Shown one piece after another: positions 50,696-57,938 of a stretch of DNA of 64,000 bases. Within the stretch, counting starts at the first letter, position 1; each line of letters begins with the position of its first letter. This DNA is from Candidatus Leptofilum proximum (GTDB taxonomy: Bacteria; Chloroflexota; Anaerolineae; Promineifilales; Promineifilaceae). The translations under genes were made by a program, and so were the position numbers. The notes beneath the pieces are model-generated. The model was not told where the DNA came from and did no database searches. It saw only the letters and a list, made by a program, of their open reading frames with translations. The stretch covers positions 1-64,000 of the forward strand of contig JADJXK010000001.1 in NCBI GenBank assembly GCA_016710325.1. The letters run 5' to 3'.

Positions 50696-52912
50696 ATGGC
50701 AGAGCATCAGACCTCACAAGATCATCCCTTCTCAACGAGTGGTTCGCCACCCGTTATGAACGCACATCATCGCACCATGCTGGCGGTTTTTGCTGGATTA
50801 ACCCTCATCTTTTTAAGCGCGGCGGCGCTGACGTTTTGGATCGACGCCTCGGCCCAGCTAGACCAAGATCGCGGGCTGCACAAACGGCCGTCTCCCCTGC
50901 GCGAGATCCCCGAATTTATTAACCTCACCATCACCGAGACCGGTATTGCGGCCATCACGACCGAAGATTTACGGCCGTTCAACTGGCAGCTCTCCGCCTT
51001 TTCCCACAACACCATCAACCTCACCCGGCAGGGTGAACAAGTTCCCTACACCATCGCCGATGACGGCCAGACGATATTCTTTTTGGCCGAAGCCATTACC
51101 AGTACGGTAATGGCCCCCACAGTGTACCAGCTGAGCCTGGGCGAAGGCCTGGCCATGGCTGAGCGCGCTGCCGCTGCCCAGGGACGTGGCAGCAGCAAGG
51201 CCACTTACCGGCAGGTGTGGGAAGAAAACAGCACCTTTGTGGCCGATACCGGCGGCGCTGATCCGTGGTACGGCCGTTTGCTGCTGGCGCCGCAAACCAC
51301 CAACTTTCCTCTCAATAACATCCGTCCCAGCGGCGGGCGCGGGCGGCTGAATATCTCTGTGTGGTCCAGCACTGATGGCCCCGGCAACCCGGATCACCAT
51401 CTGCAAGTGGTCGTTAACGACCGTCAGCTGGCGGACTGGGTTTGGGACGGCATTCAGCACACGCAAATATCCGTGGAACTGCCCGATGGCCTGCTGCGCC
51501 CAGACGGGCGTAACGTGTTGAGCCTCACCAGCCCCGGCGATACACCGGCCTCGGGTGAAGCCATTTACATTGACCGCATTGAGCTGCTGTACGAGGGTTA
51601 TCTCCAGACGGGCCAGGGGCAGTTCTGGTTCAGCAGCAATGCCAGTACGCTGACCATCGACCAGGCGGACGCAGATTTGCTGCTGTTTGATGTGACCGAC
51701 CGTGGCCAGCCGGTGGTGCTCACCAATCTGACGCCTGTAGAAAACGGCGTATTATTTACCGGCAGCGGTGCCAACGGCCGTTATTTTGCCCTGACAGCGA
51801 GTGCGGCGATACGGCCGTCTTTTTCCAACAGCTTCATCGCCAAGCAGACGCTGCGCCAGACGGATCGCGGGGCGGACTACATTGTCATCTACCCGGACGA
51901 CACGGCGTTTGTTGATGCCCTCCAGCCGCTGCTGACTTACCGGGCCGAGCAGGGATTGCGGGTAACGGCCGTACCGCTCAGCCAGATTTACGCTGAGTTT
52001 GGCTACGGGCAGGAAGATGCCAGCGCCATTCGCAAATTCCTCAGGTATGCTCAAAACAACTGGCGTTTCCCCTCACCGCGTTTTGTGCTGCTGGCGGGCG
52101 ATGCCAGCTACGACATTCACAACAATCTGGAGGGCAAAAACCTCAATTTGGTGCCCTCCCAGCTGGTGCAGCTGCCAGATGGCTTTGCCAGCAGCGATAC
52201 CTGGTACGTGCTGCCCGATGATGGGCTGCCCCGGCTGGCCATCGGCCGTTTCCCGGCGCAAACCCCAGAGCAGCTGCAAGTAATGGTGGCAAAAACGCTG
52301 GCTTATGAGCAAAACGGCCGTTCTGCCTGGATCGAACGTTCGTTGTTTGTGAGTGAAGCAGAGCCGCAGTATAACGAGATGAACCTGTCGCTGGCGGCGC
52401 TGCTGCAAACCAGCGGATACGAAACCAGCACCCTGCAGATGGGTGAAGATGAGATGATGCATTACGTCCTTATGGGCACGCTGGCCAAAGGAGTGGGTGT
52501 CATCAATTACGCGGGTGATGGCTACGTTTCGCAGTGGGGCAACGGCCAGATGTTCACCGGGGATGATGCCGGTATGCTGGCCAACAACGGCCACACACCC
52601 ATTTTCACCACCTTTACCTGCAACAATGGTGCCTTCTCCGAGCCGCAGCGGGACAGCCTCGCAGAAAATCTACTGTGGGTGGAGAACGGCGGCATTGTGG
52701 CGGCGGTTGCGCCCTCCAGCCGCGTGGCCCTGCCCTCGCTGACCCCGCTGGGGGAACTGTTCTACAGCGCTTTGCTGGATAAGGAGATCGACACCCTCGG
52801 TGAAGCGATTCTCCACACCCACGCCGCAGCCCTCAACGATGATTCTTTGGCAGAAGCGGTGCTGGTGGTGAACCTGTTGGGTGACCCGGCGCTGCAGCTG
52901 CAACGGCCGTAA
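50696..52912 (+). CDS. C25 (gingipain)-like secreted protein lacking the catalytic His
   Basis: A 738-residue protein with one membrane-signal segment (about 28-48). Residues about 60-370 are beta-rich, including a jelly-roll-like part. Residues about 385-735 are the peptidase C25 fold: DYIVIYPDDTAF, FVLLAGDASYD, LAIGRFPAQT. In active members the dyad is His in GHG and Cys about 33 residues later. Here the His position is Asp608 (INYAGDGYVSQWG) while Cys642 (FTCNNGAF) is kept. It is therefore probably inactive or altered. Related Chloroflexota proteins are often secreted and may act in envelope processing. The ribosome site is weak; a start at codon 21 is possible. Confidence 0.82.
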   Translation: MAEHQTSQDHPFSTSGSPPVMNAHHRTMLAVFAGLTLIFLSAAALTFWIDASAQLDQDRGLHKRPSPLREIPEFINLTITETGIAAITTEDLRPFNWQLSAFSHNTINLTRQGEQVPYTIADDGQTIFFLAEAITSTVMAPTVYQLSLGEGLAMAERAAAAQGRGSSKATYRQVWEENSTFVADTGGADPWYGRLLLAPQTTNFPLNNIRPSGGRGRLNISVWSSTDGPGNPDHHLQVVVNDRQLADWVWDGIQHTQISVELPDGLLRPDGRNVLSLTSPGDTPASGEAIYIDRIELLYEGYLQTGQGQFWFSSNASTLTIDQADADLLLFDVTDRGQPVVLTNLTPVENGVLFTGSGANGRYFALTASAAIRPSFSNSFIAKQTLRQTDRGADYIVIYPDDTAFVDALQPLLTYRAEQGLRVTAVPLSQIYAEFGYGQEDASAIRKFLRYAQNNWRFPSPRFVLLAGDASYDIHNNLEGKNLNLVPSQLVQLPDGFASSDTWYVLPDDGLPRLAIGRFPAQTPEQLQVMVAKTLAYEQNGRSAWIERSLFVSEAEPQYNEMNLSLAALLQTSGYETSTLQMGEDEMMHYVLMGTLAKGVGVINYAGDGYVSQWGNGQMFTGDDAGMLANNGHTPIFTTFTCNNGAFSEPQRDSLAENLLWVENGGIVAAVAPSSRVALPSLTPLGELFYSALLDKEIDTLGEAILHTHAAALNDDSLAEAVLVVNLLGDPALQLQRP

Positions 52913-52919
52913 GACCATC

Positions 52920-52947
52920 GTAGGGGCGCCTCGCGAGGCGCCCCTAC
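52920..52947. terminator. Perfect 28-base palindrome between convergent genes
   Basis: GTAGGGGCGCCTCG followed by its exact complement CGAGGCGCCCCTAC. It begins eight bases after the C25-like stop and contains the TAG stop codon of the dienelactone hydrolase gene on the other strand. It can fold from either transcript, so it may serve as a bidirectional terminator, though no T-run follows. It may also be a dispersed element. Confidence 0.65.
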
Positions 52948-53834
52948 AAGTGTGCCTCAAACCACCCCAACATTTGCTGCCAGGCATCGGCCGCGGCGTC
53001 GGCGTCGTAGCTGGCGCGAGTGTCGTTGAAGAAGGCGTGCTGGGCGCCCTCGTAGAGCTGGAACTTGTTGGGCACATCGGTTTCGGTGAGAGCGGCGTGC
53101 ATAGTCTCGTAGCCGCTGGCCGGAATGTTATCGCGGGTGCCTAAGAAGCTCAGCACCGGTGCAGTAACCCCGGCTGCTTCGCTGGCAGACAGTGGATTGC
53201 CGTAAAAAGGAACGGCCGCATGAATATCCGGGCTGTTGGCGGCCGTTTGCAGCACCAGCCCGCCGCCCATGCAGAACCCTACGATGCCAAAACGGCCGTT
53301 CACCACTTCCTGCCCCTTCAAATAATCAATGGCCGCCTGAATCTCGCCCACGGCATCGCGCAGGCTCAGCTCCATCGCCTGCTTGCGCGCTTCGTCAGGC
53401 TCTGTGGTGACCACGCCGTGGTATAGGTCTGGGGCGAGGGCCACGTAACCCTCACTGGCAAAACGACGCGCCACGTCTTTGATGTGCTCGTTTAATCCCC
53501 ACCATTCCTGAATAACAATGATCGCCGGGCGCGGTTCGCCACCTTCCTGGTAGGCCCAGTAGCCCATCAGCTCCTCGCCCGCTGCCAGGCCGGGATAGCT
53601 GACAATGCCGGTGATCATCTCGCCATCGCTGCTGCTGCCGACAACGGCCGTAGGCTGCGATTCGTCCACCACCGGCGGGGGATTGTCGTTAGGCGCCGTG
53701 GTGCAGGCGGCCAGCAGGGTGTTTGCGGCCAGGGCACTGCCGAGAACGGCCGTCGCCCGCAGCAAAAATTGTCGGCGGCTTACCCCGCCTACCTGGTAAT
53801 CACGCACCAGTTCCATTAGGTCTACTCGATTCAT
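52944..53834 (-). CDS. Dienelactone hydrolase family protein, Tat lipoprotein
   Basis: A 296-residue protein. GGAGAG precedes ATG 53834. The N-terminus has a twin-arginine signal (SRRQFLLRA) followed by a lipobox (LLAAC), so it is exported folded and lipid-anchored. The hydrolase domain has the family nucleophile Cys in GFCMGGG, the interacting Glu in IQEWWGLN, Asp in GTRDN and His in GAQHAFFN; the triad Cys-Asp-His is complete. Substrates of secreted members are unknown; a carboxylic ester or lactone is likely. It is convergent with the C25-like gene. Confidence 0.92.
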   Translation of the reverse strand: MNRVDLMELVRDYQVGGVSRRQFLLRATAVLGSALAANTLLAACTTAPNDNPPPVVDESQPTAVVGSSSDGEMITGIVSYPGLAAGEELMGYWAYQEGGEPRPAIIVIQEWWGLNEHIKDVARRFASEGYVALAPDLYHGVVTTEPDEARKQAMELSLRDAVGEIQAAIDYLKGQEVVNGRFGIVGFCMGGGLVLQTAANSPDIHAAVPFYGNPLSASEAAGVTAPVLSFLGTRDNIPASGYETMHAALTETDVPNKFQLYEGAQHAFFNDTRASYDADAAADAWQQMLGWFEAHL

Positions 53835-53892
53835 GGGACACTCTCCTTCGCAAGTTGTTGGCCTGGATTATAAAAAATGGTGAGGGCCGAGA

Positions 53893-53991
53893 GGGGAAAT
53901 GGTTAGGATATCTTCATGACGGCCGTAAATTTTCCCGGAAACTTTTCGCTCAGAATAGCTAATGGGGAACAGTTTCCGGGGAAATGGTTAG
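53893..53991. repeat. Direct repeat around an inverted repeat
   Basis: GGGGAAATGGTTAG occurs exactly at 53893-53906 and 53978-53991. Between them TTTCCCGGAAACT-like sequence (about 53931-53946) faces AGTTTCCGGGGAAA (about 53971-53984), able to fold as a stem-loop at the 3' end of the minus-strand permease gene. It might be a terminator or the scar of a small insertion. Confidence 0.5.
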
Positions 53992-53993
53992 CG

Positions 53994-55658
53994 TTAAAAC
54001 TCCCCAATGTCCGCATAGCGGAACCGCTCGATGGCAATGAAGCCAACGGCCGTTACCAACATCAAAATCGTGCTCATGGCCAGGGCCTGGCCAAAATTAA
54101 GCGCGCCCGGCTGGCCCAAAAAGCGCTCGATGGCGATGGGGATGGTGAGATAGCCGCTGTTCGGCCGTACAATAAAGCTCGTCGCGCCAAACTCGCCCAT
54201 GCTTACCGTGAAGGCAAACACCGAGGCCACCAGCAGCGCCCGCCCCACGATGGGCAAATCCACCTCGCGCCACACTCGTGCCGGGGAAGCGCCCAGTACG
54301 GCCGCTGCTTCGCGCAGGCTGGGCTTGATGCCCTGCAGCACGGGCAGCAGGGTGCGCACCACAAAAGGAAAGGCCACCAGCACGTGGGCAATCAGCACCA
54401 GCAGCGGCGAGGTGCGCAGCCAGCGGAAAGTGACCACGTAGCCAAAACCCAGCGTCACCGCCGACGCGCCGAGCGGCAGCATGAAGAGCGGATCGAGCCA
54501 GCGCCGCCAGGGGGACGGCCGTATCAACAAAGTCGCCGTCAGCAGCCCCAGCACACCGGCTACGGCTACCGTCAGCAGCGCGTAGCCCAGCGAGTTGCGT
54601 AGAGCCAACAGCGGTGGAATAAACACCACGGAGTCCCGCCGCAGCGTGGGCAGCGCCTGGTAGTAGGCCAGGGTGAACTGGCCGTCGCGGTCCACCAGCG
54701 ACTGCCAGACCAGGGCCAGCAGCGGCGTGAGCAAAAAGAGCAGCAGCCCAACAACCATGCTGCCCAGGGCCAGCTTCTCACCCGCGGTGGTGGCCCGGCG
54801 CAGGGTGCTTTGCTGCGGCCGAAAATCGAGGGCAACGGCCGTTTGCTGCTGCCACCGCGCATAAACCGACATCAGGCCAAAGGTAAACACAATTTGCAGC
54901 AGCGACAGCGCCGCGGCCACGTCGGGCCGCAAAAAGGTGATGTACTGGCGGTAAATTTCGGTCTCAATGGTGCTAAACGACGGCCCGCCCAAAATGAGCA
55001 CCACGCCAAAGCTGGTGAAGGTGAAGAGGTAAATGAGCAGCGAGGCGCTGATGAGCGAGGGCCGTATCAGCGGCAGCGTTATCTCCACAAAAGCGCGGCG
55101 CGGTGATGCGCCCAACGTTTGCGCCGCTTCCACCAGGCGTGGATTCAGGTTGCCCCAAAAGCCGCCCACCAGGCGCACCACCACCGTCACGTTGTAAAAC
55201 ACGTGTGCCAGCAAAATGATGGTCAGGGTTTGGTCGAGCTGGACGGGCGGTGATTCCAGGTTAAAACCCACCATGAGCAGCCGGTTCAGCGGTCCGCTGG
55301 CGCCCAGCAGGGCGCGGAAGGCGGCGGCTACCACCACGGTGGGCATCACAAAAGGAATGGTAGTCAGGGCGCGCAGCACGGTTTTGCCGCGAAATTCATA
55401 GCGGGCAAAGAGGTAAGCGGCGGGCAGCCCCAGCAGCAAGGTCAACCCGGTGGAGAGGGCCGCCTGCCACACGGTAAACCAGATGACGCGGCGGAAGGAC
55501 GGCCGTACCACCAACTCTCCCAGCGCTTCGGCCGTCAGGCTCAACCGTAAAATATTGCCCAGCGGATAAAAGAAGAAAATCAGCAAAAACAGCAGTGGCA
55601 GCAGCAAAATAATTGGCCATCGCCTGGCCTGTTTTCGCCAAAAGGAGTTGTTATTCAT
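53994..55658 (-). CDS. Fused ABC permease of the ThiP/FbpB type (iron or thiamine)
   Basis: A 554-residue membrane protein with about twelve membrane segments, two permease halves in one chain. EAA loops are RLVEAAQTLGASPRRAFVEI in the first half (about residues 170-190) and SLREAAAVLGASPARVWREV in the second (about 435-455). This two-domain design is typical of FbpB/SfuB iron(III) and ThiP thiamine importers. The binding protein and ATPase are not adjacent, so the ligand is undecided. It is followed by the DLH region and lies behind the DASS transporter on the same strand. Confidence 0.9.
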   Translation of the reverse strand: MNNNSFWRKQARRWPIILLLPLLFLLIFFFYPLGNILRLSLTAEALGELVVRPSFRRVIWFTVWQAALSTGLTLLLGLPAAYLFARYEFRGKTVLRALTTIPFVMPTVVVAAAFRALLGASGPLNRLLMVGFNLESPPVQLDQTLTIILLAHVFYNVTVVVRLVGGFWGNLNPRLVEAAQTLGASPRRAFVEITLPLIRPSLISASLLIYLFTFTSFGVVLILGGPSFSTIETEIYRQYITFLRPDVAAALSLLQIVFTFGLMSVYARWQQQTAVALDFRPQQSTLRRATTAGEKLALGSMVVGLLLFLLTPLLALVWQSLVDRDGQFTLAYYQALPTLRRDSVVFIPPLLALRNSLGYALLTVAVAGVLGLLTATLLIRPSPWRRWLDPLFMLPLGASAVTLGFGYVVTFRWLRTSPLLVLIAHVLVAFPFVVRTLLPVLQGIKPSLREAAAVLGASPARVWREVDLPIVGRALLVASVFAFTVSMGEFGATSFIVRPNSGYLTIPIAIERFLGQPGALNFGQALAMSTILMLVTAVGFIAIERFRYADIGEF

Positions 55659-55670
55659 GGTTTGGCTTTT

Positions 55671-55737
55671 TAATTGAGTAATTGAGTAATTCGGTAATTA
55701 ACGCTCCAATTACTCAGTTACCCAATAACCCAATTAC
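55671..55737. repeat. Intergenic hairpin, GTAATTGAG-type family
   Basis: TAATTGAG units repeated on the left (from 55671) face CAATTACTCAGTTACCCAAT and a last CAATTA on the right (to 55737). The block fills the gap between the permease gene and the DASS gene. A similar element is at 57877-57925. Confidence 0.6.
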
Positions 55738-55743
55738 ATCTCA

Positions 55744-57525
55744 TTAAAACGGAAAAAAGATCGGCAAAAAGGCGGCCATTAAAATCCAGATGAGAATGGT
55801 GAGCGGCAGACCGACCCGGGCGTAATCAAAAAAGCGGTAGCCGCCTGGTCCGTAAACCAGCACACAGGCCTGGTGCCCAATCGGTGTGACAAAGGAGTTG
55901 GAAGCGGCAATGGCAATGCCCATGACAAACGCCTGCGGCGCCAACCCCAGGTTAAACGCCGACTGAATGGCAATCGGCGCTACCAAAACGGCCGCTGCCG
56001 CATTGGACATAAACGCCGTAAGCAGGGTAGTGAGGACAAACAGCCCAACCATCACGCCGCGCGGCCCCATGCTGCCTACCAGGCCGATGACCTGGTCAGA
56101 CAAAAACGTGGCCGTGCCCGTGTTTTCCATGGCGATGCCCATCGGCAGCATCCCGGCGATAAGGTAAACCGATTTCCACTCAATCGACTTGTACGCTTCA
56201 TCCATTGTTAAACAGCCGGTGAGCACAGACAGAACAGCGCCTAAAACGGCCGCTACCGAAATGTGCAGCCAGCCCAGCCCCACCAGGGTAATCATCGACA
56301 CAAAGATGAGCAAATTTAGCGGCGCTTTGTTGGTGCGTGCGATAGGTTTTTCTCGTTCGGTGAGGAGTAGAAAGGAGGGGTCATTGCCGGCTTCTGTGAG
56401 GCGTTCGCGGCGGCCCTGCACCAGCAAGGTGTCGCCCAGCTTCAGCTGCACGTTGCCCAGCCGCCCGGCCAGCGTCTTCTCCTCACGCCAGATGGCCAGC
56501 ACAGACAGGCCATACCGGGCCCGGAAATTGGCATTTTTCAAGGACTTGCCAATAAACGGCGCCTTTTGGCTCACCACCAGTTCAGCCACCATCACTTCTT
56601 CGTTTTGCCAATCGTGGTCCGGCGCGCCGTTTTCCGAAATGAGACTGACGCCGATTTCGTTACGCACGCTGAGCATTTTGTCTTCGGCGCCTTTTACCAG
56701 CAGGATGTCGCCGTGGCGAATGTGGGCATTGGGCAAGATACCCAGGCGCATACGGCCGTCGCGCAGCACCCCCATCACCGTCAGATCATACTGCTCGCCC
56801 AGGCAGCTTTCCACAATCGTTTTGCCAATCAGCGGCGAATCCGGCAGCACGTGCAGCTCGGCCAGGTAATCCTTGAGCTGGTAGTCGCGGTTGAATTCCT
56901 GCGGGTCGTTGTGCAGCGTCTCCACGTAGCGCGGCAGCAGGTGACGGCCGAGAAAGGTCATGTACACCAGGCTGAACGACAAGATGATCAGGCCCATCGG
57001 CGTAAAGTCGAACAGGCTAAACGGTTCCATGCCCACCGCCTGCAGTGCGTCGCTGGCCAGCAGGTTGGGCGGTGTGCCGATGAGCGTGGTGATGCCACCC
57101 AGCAGCGAGCCAAACGCCAGCGGAATGAGCAGCTTGGAGGCAGGAATGCGTGCCTTGCGCCCCAGGCTGATGGTGACCGGCAGCAAAACGGCCGCTGCCC
57201 CAATGTTGTTCATAAAAGCAGACATGAGGGCAACGGCCGTCATAATCACCAACGTCAGCCGCGCCTCGCCCGTCCCGGCAAAGCGGCCAATATATCTGCC
57301 CAACATTTCGGCAATGCCGGTGTGTGCCAGGCTGGCGCTGACAATGTAAATGGCCCACACGGTGATTACGGCGGGATTGGAAAAACCGGAAAAAGCTTCT
57401 TCGGGGGTGAGCAAGCCGGTGAGCAACAGGGCCAGCAGCACCATCATCGAGACCAGGTCAACGCGAAGTTTCTCAGTGGCAAACAGCACAATGGCTGCCC
57501 CCAGAATCACTAAAACGAGTGTCAT
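55744..57525 (-). CDS. DASS/SLC13-family anion transporter with TrkA-C domains
   Basis: A 593-residue membrane protein starting at ATG 57525 (the longer frame runs into an intergenic hairpin). Twelve-odd membrane segments with the signatures AFMNNIGAAAVLLPV and TLIGTPPNLLAS in the first half and AFMSNAAAAVLVAPI and NSFVTPIGHQACVLVYGPGG in the second. Two TrkA-C (RCK_C) domains lie between the halves (about residues 190-260 and 290-370), with DSPLIGKTI and KAPFIGKSL. The family imports dicarboxylates, sulfate or other anions. Which one is unknown; the RCK_C type is common for sulfate-like transporters. Confidence 0.9.
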   Translation of the reverse strand: MTLVLVILGAAIVLFATEKLRVDLVSMMVLLALLLTGLLTPEEAFSGFSNPAVITVWAIYIVSASLAHTGIAEMLGRYIGRFAGTGEARLTLVIMTAVALMSAFMNNIGAAAVLLPVTISLGRKARIPASKLLIPLAFGSLLGGITTLIGTPPNLLASDALQAVGMEPFSLFDFTPMGLIILSFSLVYMTFLGRHLLPRYVETLHNDPQEFNRDYQLKDYLAELHVLPDSPLIGKTIVESCLGEQYDLTVMGVLRDGRMRLGILPNAHIRHGDILLVKGAEDKMLSVRNEIGVSLISENGAPDHDWQNEEVMVAELVVSQKAPFIGKSLKNANFRARYGLSVLAIWREEKTLAGRLGNVQLKLGDTLLVQGRRERLTEAGNDPSFLLLTEREKPIARTNKAPLNLLIFVSMITLVGLGWLHISVAAVLGAVLSVLTGCLTMDEAYKSIEWKSVYLIAGMLPMGIAMENTGTATFLSDQVIGLVGSMGPRGVMVGLFVLTTLLTAFMSNAAAAVLVAPIAIQSAFNLGLAPQAFVMGIAIAASNSFVTPIGHQACVLVYGPGGYRFFDYARVGLPLTILIWILMAAFLPIFFPF

Positions 57526-57589
57526 TTCACCGGTCAATAACGCCTCCGTGTTTGGTGCTTTAGAACTACAGGAGTTGATAAACCATGAA

Positions 57590-57626
57590 GCGTGAAACGT
57601 GACCAGAGAGGCATCACGTTTCACGC
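57590..57626. repeat. Intergenic hairpin, GTGAAACGTGA-type family
   Basis: GCGTGAAACGTGA (57590-57602) pairs perfectly with TCACGTTTCACGC (57614-57626), loop 11 bases. It shares arms and loop start (CCAGA) with 25203-25253 and 49568-49605. The gap 57526-57938 also holds the repeat at 57750, the terminator at 57834 and the repeat at 57877. Confidence 0.75.
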
Positions 57627-57749
57627 CAACCCCACAAAATCAGAAAGCCCCATTTTTTTAGTGGGTAATCTTACGCTACGACGGCCGTAGATCGCAACAG
57701 ACAAAAGAAGAATGGGTGCACAAACGACTTGTCAGGCGAATTTTATGAA

Positions 57750-57802
57750 CTCACGCAAAGGCGCGGAGACGCCTAGATGAAGACTTGGCGCCTTTGCGTG
57801 AG
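57750..57802. repeat. Intergenic inverted repeat, CTCACGCAAAGGCGC
   Basis: CTCACGCAAAGGCGC (57750-57764) pairs perfectly with GCGCCTTTGCGTGAG (57788-57802), loop 23 bases with an inner GGAGACGCC part. No T-run; probably another dispersed element. Confidence 0.65.
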
Positions 57803-57833
57803 GTTCAGTGACAGCTTGTTCATAGAGCCAAGA

Positions 57834-57867
57834 AAAAGGCGCCTCTGCCCAGTGACAGAGGCGCCTT
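57834..57867 (-). terminator. Rho-independent terminator of the MarR-RND unit
   Basis: On the minus strand, AAGGCGCCTCTG pairs perfectly with CAGAGGCGCCTT around an eight-base loop and is followed by TTTCTT. It begins 72 bases after the RND transporter stop. This is the clearest intrinsic terminator in the window. Confidence 0.85.
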
Positions 57868-57876
57868 CCTTGGCGG

Positions 57877-57925
57877 TAATTGTGTAATTGAGTAATTTTA
57901 CTGGTCAAAAACCCAATTGCTCAAT
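57877..57925. repeat. Intergenic hairpin, GTAATTGAG-type family
   Basis: TAATTGTGTAATTGAG on the left (from 57877) faces CCCAATTGCTCAAT on the right (to about 57925). Same words as at 55671-55737. It lies between the RND stop and its terminator. Confidence 0.55.
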
Positions 57926-57938
57926 GCCTGAAGACTAC

